A DNA stretch of 64,000 bases from Asaia prunellae JCM 25354 (GTDB lineage: Bacteria; Pseudomonadota; Alphaproteobacteria; Acetobacterales; Acetobacteraceae), in contig NZ_BAJV01000003.1 in the NCBI RefSeq assembly GCF_000613885.1, positions 180,281 to 244,280 of the forward strand. The letters run 5' to 3'. Below the pieces are notes generated by a model that worked only from the letters and a program-made list of their open reading frames with translations, did not search any database and had not been told where the DNA came from. The position numbers and the translations under genes were made by a program. Below are positions 1 to 10,889 of the stretch, one piece after another. Within the stretch, counting starts at the first letter, position 1; each line of letters starts with the position of its first letter.

Positions 1-155
1 AGTCTGCGCCCATCGCCAAGCGCGCGTGCCGCTTCGAGCACGACCCGTTCCTTTGCCAGACGAACACCGCCACGGCCGTTGATGACGCGATCAACCGTTG
101 CAGTCGAAACCCCGGAATGGCGGGCTATTTCCAGTATCGTGGCGCGTTGAGACAT
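1..155 (-). CDS. LacI-family transcriptional regulator, N-terminal part only
   Basis: The reverse strand starts at an ATG at 155 and runs off the left edge of the window. The translation begins MSQRATILEIARHSGVSTAT and continues into VDRVINGRGGVRLAKERV, the helix-turn-helix and hinge-helix pattern of the LacI/PurR family (T-I-x-x-I-A-x-x-x-G-V-S). It is divergent from the iolE block starting at 291, so it is probably the local repressor of inositol or sugar use (inference from position). The ligand-binding domain lies outside the window, so the effector cannot be guessed. Confidence 0.85.
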   Translation of the reverse strand, partial: MSQRATILEIARHSGVSTATVDRVINGRGGVRLAKERVVLEAARALGDGRR

Positions 156-290
156 GAAAGATCCAACGGTTATGTGATGTTATCCATGTGATCTATCTCA
201 ATAATCTGATGCGAACACATCAATTATGCGCGTGTCGGACAGGGTGTCCGGACCTAGCCTGAGGGCATCGACAGAATGCAGGAGCAGGCT

Positions 291-1217
291 ATGAACCATA
301 AGGGCAAGATGCCGTACGGGGTGAGGCTGGGGTGCAGTCCACTCTCCTGGACAAATGATGTTCTTGAAGATCTTGGTGATGAAACACCGCTCGCCCAGTG
401 TCTGGGTGAAATGGCAAAAGCAGGGTATGCCGGTACTGAACTCGGGCGGAAATACCCGCGTACAGCGCAGGCCCTTGCACCAATCTTGCAGGAACATGGC
501 TTGGCTCTGGCTTCCGGCTGGTATTCCGGCCAGCTGGCTGATCGCTCTGTTGACGAGGAATGGAGTGAGGTGGTCAGCCATGCCCAGCTTCTTCGGGCTC
601 TTGGGTGCAATACCATGGTCTATGGCGAGTGCGGTGCCATGACTCCCTCGGCCTCGCCCCTGGACGAGAAAATGTCCCGCCGGCTTATCCTTTCCAGTGA
701 CGCGATGACGTCCTACGCAACCCGTCTGGCAGCATTCGATGCACGTCTGCGTAACGAATATGGCATCAGACTGGCTTATCACCATCACCTCATGATGGTC
801 GCGGAAACCTTTCAGGAAATCAGTCAGCTTTTTGATGCGCTTTCTGCTGACGTGGGTCTGCTGCTGGATACGGGTCATGCCATGGCCGCAGGTTTTGATT
901 ATCGTCGCCTGATCGACCGTTACAGCGCGCGTATCTGCCATATCCATCTCAAGGATGTTCGTCCTGCCGTTCTGGAACAGGTGCGTGCCCAGGATATGAG
1001 TTTTAATGCGGCCGTGCGTGCTGGCATGTTCACCGTTCCGGGTGATGGTTGTGTCGATTTCAGGCCGCTCGCCGAATTTGTGGTTCAGAGCGGCTATCAG
1101 GGCTGGATGGTGGTCGAGGCCGAGCAGGATCCAGCCAAGGCACCGCCTTTTGCGGCTGTGACCCGTGCCCGTCAGGTGGTCGAATCCTGTTTTGCCAATG
1201 CCATGACAGCGGTCTGA
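291..1217 (+). CDS. iolE: Myo-inosose-2 dehydratase (IolE-like)
   Basis: TIM-barrel protein of the sugar-phosphate isomerase/epimerase superfamily. The start GCSPLSWTNDVLEDLG, the YHHH motif, LLLDTGHAMAAG, CHIHLKDVR, FTVPGDGCVDF and the final VVEAEQDP are characteristic of IolE, which dehydrates 2-keto-myo-inositol (inosose) in inositol catabolism. I chose ATG 291 over the in-frame ATG at 276 because GGAG at 281-284 sits 6 bases upstream of it. The length of 308 residues fits the family. It is followed by three Gfo/Idh/MocA oxidoreductase genes on the same strand, which supports an inositol-derivative pathway. Confidence 0.88.
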   Translation: MNHKGKMPYGVRLGCSPLSWTNDVLEDLGDETPLAQCLGEMAKAGYAGTELGRKYPRTAQALAPILQEHGLALASGWYSGQLADRSVDEEWSEVVSHAQLLRALGCNTMVYGECGAMTPSASPLDEKMSRRLILSSDAMTSYATRLAAFDARLRNEYGIRLAYHHHLMMVAETFQEISQLFDALSADVGLLLDTGHAMAAGFDYRRLIDRYSARICHIHLKDVRPAVLEQVRAQDMSFNAAVRAGMFTVPGDGCVDFRPLAEFVVQSGYQGWMVVEAEQDPAKAPPFAAVTRARQVVESCFANAMTAV

Positions 1218-1335
1218 GAGACCTGTCTGTCAGGGTGAATTCTTTGACCGGATATCGGGAAGTGTCCCGATTACAGAAAATGCAATGCGTGGCCCGGTTG
1301 GAGGAGATCGGGTCCCACATTCCAGGATGATCACG

Positions 1336-2511
1336 ATGAAGAAGAAGCAGCTCAATATTGGTCTGATCGGATCAGGTTTCATGGGGCAGGCGCATGCCGA
1401 CGCCTATCGTCGTGCTGCCATGCTGTACCGCAATCTCCCGGCAGTGCCGCATCTTGCTATGCTGGCCGATGCCACGCCGGAACTGGCTGAAAATGCCGCT
1501 CGTCGCTTTGGCTTTGAGCGTTCGACGGGTGACTGGCGCGCATTGGTCAATGACCCTGATATCGATGTGGTCGATATTACTTCGCCCAACCTGTTTCATA
1601 AGGAAATGGCGCTGGAGGCGATTGCGGCTGGCAAACATGTCTATTGCGAAAAGCCGCTTGCCCTGAGCGCCGAGGACGCTTCTGAAATGACCCGTGCCGC
1701 CCGGAAAGCAGGCGTAAAAACCATGGTGGCATTCAACAACGTCAAGACACCGGCAGCGCTCTATGCCAGACAGATTATCGAGCGTGGAGATATCGGGCGT
1801 CCTACACGGTTCCGGGCCTGGTTCGATCAGGGATTTTACAATGATCCGAATCTGCCTTTTTCCTGGCGTCTGAGGCGGAGCGAGGCCGGTTCCGGCGCGC
1901 TGGGTGATCTCGGTTCTCACGTGATTGCGGTTGGACAGTTCCTGATGGGAGATATCACTGCCACGATCGCACAAAGCCAGACGATGTTTCGACAGAGACC
2001 CGTGCCCGAGAGCGGATCCGGCTATGGCGCAACGATCGGTAAAAACGCAGCCCTAGCCGATGTCGAAAATGAAGACCAGATTCAGGCGCTGGTACAGTTT
2101 GCTTCAGGGGCCGGAGGGACGATCGAGGCCTCCCGTATCGCGGCGGGCAAGATTTTCGGTGTATATTGGGAAGTCTCGGGCACAGAGGGGACTCTCATCA
2201 TGGACGGAGAGCGGTTCAACGAACTCAAGCTCTATCGTTTTGGTGACGAAAAATCCGATCGCGGCTTTCGTACTTTGCTCGTTGGCAGTCAGGTACCGCA
2301 ATTCTCTGCATTTTTTGGCTTTGATTTTGGTGGCGGCGGTCTCGGATATTTTGATGTGAAAGTCATCGAAGTGCATGACCTCATTACCGGAATCATGTCC
2401 GATGCGGATTGTTTTCCGGCTTTTGATTTTGGTCTGCGTAATCAGCAAATCATGGATGCCATGGAGGCTTCTCTCCAGAGCCGGAGCTGGCAGTCTCTTC
2501 CATCCGTATAA
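1336..2511 (+). CDS. Gfo/Idh/MocA-family NAD(P)-dependent oxidoreductase
   Basis: The N-terminal Rossmann fold shows GLIGSGFMGQAHA. A central CEKPLAL motif gives the catalytic/cofactor lysine of the Gfo/Idh/MocA family, and GALGDLGSHVI is the usual C-domain signature. Length is about 391 residues. The start is taken at ATG 1336 (MKKKQLNIG) with AGGA 8 bases upstream; ATG 1327 is an alternative. Its place between iolE and iolG suggests oxidation of an inositol isomer or related cyclitol/sugar, but the substrate cannot be read from the sequence. Confidence 0.85.
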   Translation: MKKKQLNIGLIGSGFMGQAHADAYRRAAMLYRNLPAVPHLAMLADATPELAENAARRFGFERSTGDWRALVNDPDIDVVDITSPNLFHKEMALEAIAAGKHVYCEKPLALSAEDASEMTRAARKAGVKTMVAFNNVKTPAALYARQIIERGDIGRPTRFRAWFDQGFYNDPNLPFSWRLRRSEAGSGALGDLGSHVIAVGQFLMGDITATIAQSQTMFRQRPVPESGSGYGATIGKNAALADVENEDQIQALVQFASGAGGTIEASRIAAGKIFGVYWEVSGTEGTLIMDGERFNELKLYRFGDEKSDRGFRTLLVGSQVPQFSAFFGFDFGGGGLGYFDVKVIEVHDLITGIMSDADCFPAFDFGLRNQQIMDAMEASLQSRSWQSLPSV

Positions 2512-2562
2512 ATTCTGTTCTGGATATCCGGCACCATATCATCCTGAGAGGGAGTGAGAAAA

Positions 2563-3578
2563 ATGCCTTTTCCTTCTGCTTTACCTGAACCGGATCGTCT
2601 CGATCCTGCCAGTATTCCCTCCCTCAGATGGGGGGTGATTGGTCCGGGCTGGATCGCCGAGCGTTTTGTAATGGCGGTACAGCGTTTTACCCGCCAGAAG
2701 ATTATGGGGGTTGAGTCTCGTGATGCTGCGCGCGCGTCGGAATTTGCGCGTCGGTTCGCGATCCCTCACGCGTTCGATGGAGGGATGAGCGATCATTCTG
2801 AAATTGATGCGGTTTATATAGCGACGCCTCATCCCTTTCACTTTGACATGGCCAGGCGTGCCCTTGAATCGGGCAAACCCGTTCTGGTTGAAAAACCGAT
2901 CTGTGTTTCGGCAGTGGAACTGGAAGCTCTTATTGTACTGGCCAGAAAACACGATGTGTTTCTGATGGAGGCTACTGGACAGATTTTCTGCCCAAATTCT
3001 CGGTCCTGCGAAAGTTATTGCGGGATCGAGCAATCGGTGAAGTGACCAGTATCCTTGCCGATCATGGTGAATTTTTCCCACCCGATCACCGTATCATGCG
3101 CGCTGATCTGGGAGGGGGGCCTATGCTGGATCTCGGGACCTATGTGGTGGGACTGGCGACCGGCATTCTGGGGCGTCCTGATCATGTCATGGCTCAGACC
3201 ATTCCCGCGCAAACCGGGGTGGATGGTCAGACGGGCATGATACTGCACTACCGTAAAGGCGCGCAGGCAGTTCTGCATACGACGCTTTTGTCCCACACGC
3301 CCTGTCAGGCGGTTATCACCGGAAGGGAGGGTATGATCACGATAGCGGGTAAATTCTTCACGCCCGGCCCTTTCGTGGTGCGAGCGAACGACCTTTCTAC
3401 TCATCTTGTTTTCGACGAGCCATGCTCTTCCTATGACGGCCTTCATTATCAGGTCGAGCATATGGCCTGGTGTATCGGACAGGGGCTGAAACAATCTCCT
3501 GTCCGATCCCTTCCGGCGTCGTTGCTGGCGCTGGAAACGATGGATCGTGCACGCGAAGCCGGGCGTCTGTTCCGGTAA
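2563..3578 (+). pseudogene. Second Gfo/Idh/MocA oxidoreductase, broken by one frameshift
   Basis: The first part (2563-2972) has WGVIGPGWIAERF and VEKPICV. The second part, from 2973 in another frame, continues YWTDFLPKFSVLRKLLRDR, then GGGPMLDLGTYVVGL to the end at 3578. Joined, they give a normal-length dehydrogenase of the dimeric-dihydrodiol/glucose-fructose oxidoreductase type. The break lies at GAGGC/TACTGG (2972); one extra C would restore ME-A-YWTDF. The start at ATG 2563 follows GAGAGGGAG. This is an apparent pseudogene, but the same kind of error recurs across the window, so the real gene may be intact. Confidence 0.8.
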
Positions 3579-3606
3579 TTATGACCTCTCACGGGAGAGT
3601 GACGAA

Positions 3607-4608
3607 GTGACAAAACTAGCCTTGTTCGGTGCTGGCCGTATCGGCCAGGTCCATGCGCGAAACCTGATGGCCATGCAGGATATGAAACTGGTCGCAATTG
3701 CTGATCCTGTTCCGTCGCCTGGTCGTGAAGATCTGCTGGCTCGCAGTCAGGCACGACTGAGTGACGCAGAGGCTGTTTTCGCTGATCCTGAAATTGATGC
3801 CTATCTGATTGCGAGTCCGACCGACACGCATGAATGGCTGCTGCGTCAGGCTGCGCGTACCGGCAAACCTGTGTTCTGTGAAAAGCCCGTAAGCCTTGAT
3901 TTCCGGAAGGTGATTGATATTGCCCGTGAAATCGGGTCTGCGGGTAATGCTGTCATGCTCGGCTTTCAGCGTCGTTACGATCCGGATTTCCTGCATGTAA
4001 AGGAGGAAATTGCCTCTGGTCGCTCAGGGAAAGTGCAGCATATCGTGATGCATACACGCGACCCATCCCCTCCGCCTGTCAGTTATGTGAAATCCTCAGG
4101 TGGTCTGTTTCGCGATCAGGCCATTCATGATTTTGACATGACGCGCTATCTGCTCGGCGAGGAGATCGTGTCGGTTTCTGCGACCGGGGCCTGCCTGATT
4201 GATCCTGCCATAGGCGAGGCGGGTGATATCGACACCGCCATGATCACGCTGCGCTCGGAAAGTGGCCGTCTGGTTCAGATGATCAACGCCCGACATGCCG
4301 CTTTTGGTTATGATCAGAGGCTTGAGGCTGTCTGTGAAAAGCGGGTTTTTTATGTTGCCAATCAACCGGCCACGAATTTCATAAGTGCGGATATTCAGGG
4401 TTTCACGTCATCCCGGCCCATGAGTGATTTCATTGCCCGGTTTGCGGAAGCTTATCGTGCTGAAATGGACGCTTTTCGTGCCCTGATCCAGCAGGGAAAG
4501 CCACCGCTTGCCACAATGCGTGATGGAGTAGAGGCGCAAAGACTGGCCGAGGCGGCGACCTTATCCCTGGAGTTGTCCAGACCTGTTGCTGTTTCGATGG
4601 TCGATTAA
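3607..4608 (+). CDS. iolG: Inositol 2-dehydrogenase (IolG-like)
   Basis: Gfo/Idh/MocA-family enzyme, about 333 residues. It begins VTKLALFGAGRIGQVHARNL and contains FCEKPVSLD (catalytic-lysine motif), LGFQRRYDP and FRDQAIHDFDMTRYLLGEE. The HDFD/DxxR arrangement is typical of inositol 2-dehydrogenase, which oxidises myo-inositol to 2-inosose with NAD+. The GTG start at 3607 is preferred; upstream in-frame codons overlap the end of the preceding gene and lack homology. It lies 28 bases after the second oxidoreductase and is the last gene of the iol-like run. Confidence 0.85.
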   Translation: MTKLALFGAGRIGQVHARNLMAMQDMKLVAIADPVPSPGREDLLARSQARLSDAEAVFADPEIDAYLIASPTDTHEWLLRQAARTGKPVFCEKPVSLDFRKVIDIAREIGSAGNAVMLGFQRRYDPDFLHVKEEIASGRSGKVQHIVMHTRDPSPPPVSYVKSSGGLFRDQAIHDFDMTRYLLGEEIVSVSATGACLIDPAIGEAGDIDTAMITLRSESGRLVQMINARHAAFGYDQRLEAVCEKRVFYVANQPATNFISADIQGFTSSRPMSDFIARFAEAYRAEMDAFRALIQQGKPPLATMRDGVEAQRLAEAATLSLELSRPVAVSMVD

Positions 4609-4776
4609 TGCCATTGTCCCGGCATAAGGAAGAGCGGTATCAGCAGCGGTACGCTGTTGAGTCTTTGATTTTGTCAGGCGGTCGGTCTGCGCAGACAAAT
4701 AGCGTTATTGTTTGCCTAGCAGGAGCCTCCTGTCTTTCGGGCACAAGCTGATCCGGTAACTGAGCCGGTATATATT

Positions 4777-5646
4777 CTAGAAAAACAGGGTGCTGTGGCG
4801 CTTGCGGAATGCTGAAGGTGTTTCTCCATGCAAGCGCCGAAAGTGCCGGTTGAAGAGAGCCAGGTTTGAATAGCCAGCCTCTCCGGCCACAATGGTGATG
4901 GAGGTCACGCCGCCGATCAGGCGTGTGCAGGCATAACCGATACGGAGTCGTATCAGATAACTGCTGATTGTCGATCTCATATGGCATTTGAACAGACGCT
5001 GCAGCGCCGATACACTCATGCAGGCAAGTCCAGCCAGCGTCTCCATCCGTATGGGTTCCCGATAGGCGCTATGCAGATGTGCGAGAACGCGACCCAGTCG
5101 TTTGTCCTGCTCAAGACTGAGAACGGGTGCGGTAGATTCTGGCAGGATAGGACGCCATTCTTCGCTTTGGCTCAGCAGCGCCAGAAGGTCCAGCATGAGG
5201 GCCAGGCGATGAGCAGGAGAGGCATCCTGCATCTGCATCATCAGGTTCCGCGCCCCGTGTCTGATAGACGTTCCGAATTCTATGCCCTGTCCTGCATGCG
5301 CAAGAAGATTATGGAGCTTGCCGAATTCCGGAAAGAGACTGATCAGGGATTTTACCCAATCAAGCGTAAAATGACAGACGAGCGCTCGATGAGAGCCTGG
5401 CGAAAGTGGGGAGCCTTCCGACGCCCAGCTATGCAACAGATTGGGTCCGATGAGAGCGAGGTCGCCGTCATCATAAGGGTCGACTGCTTCGCCGATATAG
5501 CGATGGCCTGCACTGTTCAGGGTAAGTGTCAGCTCGTATTCGGGGTGGTAATGCCATTCGAAAGGTATGCCATGAGGCAGCTGGCGATCGAGAAATGCCC
5601 AGGATGTTTCCAGATGGGGGATGATTGTCTCGAAAAACGGCTTCAT
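4777..5646 (-). CDS. AraC-family transcriptional regulator
   Basis: The protein has 289 residues. The N-terminal half is a cupin-like sensor (HYHPEYELTLTL, LALIGPNLLHSW). The C-terminal half has two AraC helix-turn-helix motifs: METLAGLACMSVSALQRLFK, then ITIVAGEAGYSNLALFNRHF and a final ETPSAFRKR. It is divergent from the PhyH-type dioxygenase that starts at 5762, with about 115 bases between the starts, and convergent with iolG. It probably controls the dioxygenase and perhaps the inositol block (inference). The sensor domain suggests a small sugar-like ligand. Confidence 0.9.
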   Translation of the reverse strand: MKPFFETIIPHLETSWAFLDRQLPHGIPFEWHYHPEYELTLTLNSAGHRYIGEAVDPYDDGDLALIGPNLLHSWASEGSPLSPGSHRALVCHFTLDWVKSLISLFPEFGKLHNLLAHAGQGIEFGTSIRHGARNLMMQMQDASPAHRLALMLDLLALLSQSEEWRPILPESTAPVLSLEQDKRLGRVLAHLHSAYREPIRMETLAGLACMSVSALQRLFKCHMRSTISSYLIRLRIGYACTRLIGGVTSITIVAGEAGYSNLALFNRHFRRLHGETPSAFRKRHSTLFF

Positions 5647-5761
5647 GTCACGCCTGTTCTTTCAACGCCGCAATAGTATCAATCTAAGCCTTTTTCGATA
5701 CAGATCCCCAAGATCAGGTTAATGTAAAGTGATAATCACTCAATTTGGAGTGATATTGGTT

Positions 5762-6736
5762 ATGAAAAATGATATTATGATGCGGGAAGAGGGACTCTAT
5801 GGCGGCCATGGAGACCATCCCGGTGTGCGCGGCAATACGACACAGCTGAAAGATATCAGGAAAAAGCTTCCCCTGCGTGTTCTGAGTCAGGCAGACTGGG
5901 AACACTGGGTGACCAAAGGCTTCGTTATTATCCGCAACGCGGCCCCGCCTGAAAAGGTCGAACCCGTTGTAAGCATGCTCTGGGAGTTCCAGGAGATGGA
6001 TCCCGGTCGGCCGGAGACCTGGCATATCAGGGATCGTCGACCGCATCGCATGACCGAGTTGAACGGTGCAGGGATGGTCGAGGTCTATAATCATCAAAGT
6101 CTCTGGGATATTCGCCAGTTACCCAGGATCTACGACGTCTTCGTTGATATCTGGGACAGAGAGGATCTATGGGTTGCGCTGGATCGGGCGAATTTGAGTC
6201 CACCCAATGCGGAGGCTCGCAGAGCTAACAGAACAAAGGGATTTATTCATTTTGATATCGATCCATCTCAGCGACCGCTACCTGTCTCTGTGCAGGGCAT
6301 TCTGTCCCTGAAAAAGCAGGGAGGAAAAATCGGTGGTTTCCAGTGTGTGCCAGGGGTTTTTGCCGAGATCGAGACGTGGTGGGACAAACAGCCTCCCGGT
6401 TCCAACCCGTTCAAACCTGATGTCACCGGCTATGATATTGTCAATTGTGACATGGAACCTGGGGATCTGCTTCTTTTCAACAGTCTTCTTGCTCACGGTG
6501 TGAGGCCGAATATCAGCGAACACGACGTGCGTATGGCGCAATATGTATCGATGTTTCCGGCTGATTACGAGAACGAGCGTCTCAGAGACGACCGGATTCG
6601 TGTCTGGAGGGAGCAGGGGACCCCGGCAGGGGACGGTTTTCCCGGCGATCCCCGTAATTACGAGGCAACGCATTATCCTGTTGCCACTCTTGATTCTCTG
6701 GGCCGGAAGCTGCTTGGACTTGATCCTTGGAAATGA
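5762..6736 (+). CDS. Phytanoyl-CoA dioxygenase (PhyH)-family Fe(II)/2-oxoglutarate oxygenase
   Basis: About 324 residues. The double-stranded beta-helix iron triad is visible as HFDID near residue 170 and LLAHGVRPN near residue 245, with the arginine that usually binds 2-oxoglutarate just after it. FVIIRNAAPPEKV near residue 50 is the usual N-terminal PhyH motif (DGFVVIRNAVP-like). The start at ATG 5762 follows GGAG at 5747-5750. It sits alone, divergent from an AraC regulator and next to inositol genes, so a hydroxylation or O-demethylation feeding that pathway is possible. The substrate is unknown. Confidence 0.82.
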   Translation: MKNDIMMREEGLYGGHGDHPGVRGNTTQLKDIRKKLPLRVLSQADWEHWVTKGFVIIRNAAPPEKVEPVVSMLWEFQEMDPGRPETWHIRDRRPHRMTELNGAGMVEVYNHQSLWDIRQLPRIYDVFVDIWDREDLWVALDRANLSPPNAEARRANRTKGFIHFDIDPSQRPLPVSVQGILSLKKQGGKIGGFQCVPGVFAEIETWWDKQPPGSNPFKPDVTGYDIVNCDMEPGDLLLFNSLLAHGVRPNISEHDVRMAQYVSMFPADYENERLRDDRIRVWREQGTPAGDGFPGDPRNYEATHYPVATLDSLGRKLLGLDPWK

Positions 6737-6883
6737 TGGATCCTGTCTTTCGTGCTTGCCTGTCTTTTTAACTGTTTCATGAATGGAGCGCATTAGATCA
6801 TGCTGAATTCATGACCTAATGCGCTGTCTGATGTGAGGTTAGGCTCTCTCAAGCCGTATGAAACGGATATGGAGGGTCACATC

Positions 6884-7213
6884 ATGTCTGGGAAAGCTCA
6901 TACTGCCCAGAGGGCTTTTGGCGATATGGCGCCAGATCTGGCGCGTTATACGGATCAGATCCTGTTCGACGAGGTCTGGGAGCGGCCCGGTCTGACGCCA
7001 CGTAAGCGGTGTATGGTGACCATCACCTGTCTGATTGCGCTTTATCGCGGCAATGAGCTGGGTTTTCATCTGCGCAAAGCACTGAACACCGGTGTGACGA
7101 AAGATGAGATCATCGAGATCATTACCCATCTGGCTTTCTACTCAGGCTGGCCCACAGCCTCTTCTGCGCTCGCCATTGCGAGGCAGGTTTTCGCAGACGA
7201 AAAGGAATCCTGA
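6884..7213 (+). CDS. Carboxymuconolactone decarboxylase (CMD)-family protein
   Basis: Small helical protein of 109 residues. Family features include [24 protein letters not shown], the conserved E in [19 protein letters not shown], and [12 protein letters not shown] near the C-terminus. The classic peroxidatic CxxC of AhpD is absent, so this is the non-AhpD CMD type. Such proteins are often encoded beside SDRs, cupins and aldo-keto reductases, as here. ATG 6884 is preferred over an upstream in-frame ATG because GGAGGG lies at 6871-6876. The gene ends 2 bases before the SDR start at 7216, so the two are probably co-transcribed. Confidence 0.85.
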   Translation: MSGKAHTAQRAFGDMAPDLARYTDQILFDEVWERPGLTPRKRCMVTITCLIALYRGNELGFHLRKALNTGVTKDEIIEIITHLAFYSGWPTASSALAIARQVFADEKES

Positions 7214-7215
7214 TC

Positions 7216-7956
7216 ATGACACAGAATATTGCCGGAAAAGTTGTTGTCATTACCGGCGCGAGCAGCGGCCTTGGTGAGGCCGTGGCGCGCCGTCTGGTGG
7301 CAGAAGGTGCAAGGATTGTGATTGGTGCACGGCGCATGGATCGACTTGAAGCACTGGCGGACTCGCTGGGCCTCGAACGTTCGGCGATCGTGAAGACCGA
7401 TGTCAGCCAGGTGGATCAGGTCCAGGCGCTCGTTGACCGGGCCATCACTCTGTATGATCGTGTGGACGTGCTGATCAACAATGCCGGTCTTATGCCATCC
7501 TCACCGCTTGAAAAGCGGGATATTGCTGCCTGGGACGCAATGATCGACATCAACCTCAAAGGTACTCTTTATGGTATTGCCGCCGTGCTACCGCAGATGC
7601 AGCGTCAGAAGAGCGGACATATCATCAATGTGGCCTCTGTTGCCGGTCACAAGGTCGGGCCGGGTGGCGCGGTTTATTCCGCTACCAAAACTGCTGTACG
7701 CGTCCTTTCAGAAGGACTTCGTCAGGAGGTGAAGAATTATAATATCCGTACCACCATTATCTCGCCTGGTGCGGTTGCAACGGAACTTACCGGTAGCGTG
7801 ACGGATGCTGATACCGCACAGCGCATGAAGGCATTTTACGAACAGGTGGCCATTCCGCCCGAGTCCTTTGCGGATACGGTAATTTTCACCATGAGCCAGC
7901 CAGAAGCTGTTGATATCAACGAGATCCTGTTTCGACCTACTGCCCAGGAATACTGA
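7216..7956 (+). CDS. Classical short-chain dehydrogenase/reductase (SDR)
   Basis: The protein has 246 residues. The cofactor motif is [14 protein letters not shown] is present, the catalytic serine is in VASVAG and the YxxxK is YSATK. The arginines in GARRMDR favour NADP(H) over NAD(H). The C-terminal region [14 protein letters not shown] resembles the YdfG-like/serine dehydrogenase subgroup of SDRs. AAGGA at 7201-7205 precedes ATG 7216. It forms a two-gene unit with the CMD-family gene, and the divergently placed LysR gene downstream may control the neighbourhood. The substrate is not identifiable. Confidence 0.9.
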   Translation: MTQNIAGKVVVITGASSGLGEAVARRLVAEGARIVIGARRMDRLEALADSLGLERSAIVKTDVSQVDQVQALVDRAITLYDRVDVLINNAGLMPSSPLEKRDIAAWDAMIDINLKGTLYGIAAVLPQMQRQKSGHIINVASVAGHKVGPGGAVYSATKTAVRVLSEGLRQEVKNYNIRTTIISPGAVATELTGSVTDADTAQRMKAFYEQVAIPPESFADTVIFTMSQPEAVDINEILFRPTAQEY

Positions 7957-7976
7957 AGACGAATGACCCTGGTCCT

Positions 7977-8870
7977 TCAGCCGCGATAACGCAGCGCCTC
8001 GACCACGAGCCGGAAGGCGGCAGAAGCGTTTCGGCGGCTCGGGTAATAAAGATGATAACCGGGGAAGGGTGGGCACCAGTCTTCAAGAACGCGGATCAGG
8101 CGTCCTGCTTCTACATGATCTCTGATCTGGTCTTCCATCACGCAGGCCAGACCAAAACCGTCAAGCGCCGCCTGACGCACCATTGAGGCGCTGTCAAACG
8201 TTACCTGTCCTTCCACCCGGACACGCAGGGCGCGTCGGCCTTTTTCCAGCTCCCATGCATAGATACCCCCTGAACTGCGCATACGCAGATTGATACAGCA
8301 GTGCCGAGCCAGATCTTGTGGGCGCAAAGGCCTGGGATTGCTTGAGAAATACTCCGGCGATCCCACAACAGCCATGCGCAGGGGCGGGCCAATGGGCACG
8401 GCAATCATATCGCGGGCAATGGTCTCCTCCAGTCTTACCCCCGCATCGAACCGGTCAGCGACGATATCGGTCAGGCCGGAATCCAGCGACAGTTCGATAT
8501 GAACATCAGGATGATCGGGCAGCAGGCTTCTGAGTTTGGGCCAGAGCAGACTGGCGGCGGCATGCTCGGATGTCGTAATTCTTATAGTGCCGGAGGGTCT
8601 TTCAGATAACTCGCTGATCGAGGCAATTTCCTCTGCGATACTGCTCAGCGCCGGCGAAAGGGTGCGGAGCAGACGCTCTCCCGCCTCTGTCGCCGAAACG
8701 CGTCGCGTTGTGCGGGTGAGAAGACGCACGCCCAGGCGTGCTTCAAGTCGTCTGACTGTATGACTCAGGGCAGATTGTGAGGTACCGATCCGGGCGGCGG
8801 CACGGGTAAAGCTTTGCTCTTCGGCCACGGCCAGAAAGGCACTGAGATCGACCAGTTCTTCGCGTTGCAT
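7977..8870 (-). CDS. LysR-family transcriptional regulator
   Basis: The protein has 297 residues. The N-terminal winged helix-turn-helix reads LSAFLAVAEEQSFTRAA then SQSALSHTVRRLEARLGVRL, followed by the usual substrate-binding domain (PSGTIRITTSEHAA, FDAGVRLEE). It matches the LysR subgroup often found beside aldo-keto reductases, SDRs and cupins. It is convergent with the SDR and divergent from the cupin gene at 8999, so the 130-base gap 8871-8998 should hold its operator. Inducers of this subgroup are not well known. Confidence 0.92.
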   Translation of the reverse strand: MQREELVDLSAFLAVAEEQSFTRAAARIGTSQSALSHTVRRLEARLGVRLLTRTTRRVSATEAGERLLRTLSPALSSIAEEIASISELSERPSGTIRITTSEHAAASLLWPKLRSLLPDHPDVHIELSLDSGLTDIVADRFDAGVRLEETIARDMIAVPIGPPLRMAVVGSPEYFSSNPRPLRPQDLARHCCINLRMRSSGGIYAWELEKGRRALRVRVEGQVTFDSASMVRQAALDGFGLACVMEDQIRDHVEAGRLIRVLEDWCPPFPGYHLYYPSRRNASAAFRLVVEALRYRG

Positions 8871-8998
8871 TCATGAATTTCCGACATGGGTTTGTGCATA
8901 TCATAGCATCTAATCTCATGATCCTGTCTGTGGTCTTCTGTCAGAAGTCTATGGGGCTCTGTTTTTTGCCCCCTTCAATTCGAACAAAGAGCCTCTTC

Positions 8999-10411
<1,413 letters not shown>

Positions 10412-10414
10412 TCC

Positions 10415-10789
10415 TCAGCCCAGCTGGTCGAGCAGCGTTCTGTTTTCTTCACCCCAGCAATAGAGCGCTTCGAGCGGTTCTATGAAACGCTGGCCAAGGG
10501 GTGTCAGGCGGTATTCCACCGCTGGTGGCATAGTCTGAAGCACAATACGTTCGATGATTCCCAGATCCTGCAATTCGCGCAGAGTCTGGGTCATCATTTT
10601 TTTCGAGATACCTGGCAGATTGCGTTGCAGATTACCGGGTCGTGCAGCACCGCCAAGCATATGCAAGGCATGAAGGATCATTGTCACCCATTTGCCGGAA
10701 AAAAGGCGCAGCAGGCGACGTGGAGCGCATTCTTCAAGGTAAGGGCCTTTACGATAGCGGCCGAGAGGATCGGGTTTCTTGTCGGTCAT
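10415..10789 (-). CDS. HxlR-family transcriptional regulator
   Basis: About 124 residues. The HxlR winged-helix pattern is clear: EECAPRRLLRLFSGKWVTMI, then PGISKKMMTQTLRELQDLGI and VEYRLTPLGQ. The cysteine in LEECAP corresponds to the conserved N-terminal Cys that is redox- or electrophile-sensing in several HxlR members. The start at 10789 (MTDKKPDP) follows AAAAGGG; a longer upstream extension is unlikely. It is divergent from the PRISE-type reductase at 10890, which is the usual arrangement of an HxlR regulator and its target. Confidence 0.9.
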   Translation of the reverse strand: MTDKKPDPLGRYRKGPYLEECAPRRLLRLFSGKWVTMILHALHMLGGAARPGNLQRNLPGISKKMMTQTLRELQDLGIIERIVLQTMPPAVEYRLTPLGQRFIEPLEALYCWGEENRTLLDQLG

Positions 10790-10889
10790 GGTTCCCTTTT
10801 GGTGCCCAGGGCACCAGAAAGTGCCGGATTGCGTTTTATCTCCATACTGCCCAGCTTCGGAGAGACGCAAACGACATCTGGAGGGTCAC

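Noticed and set aside
4720..4745. CAGGAG-C-CTCCTG palindrome as a terminator between iolG and AraC
   Set aside because: The loop would be a single base, too small to form an RNA hairpin.
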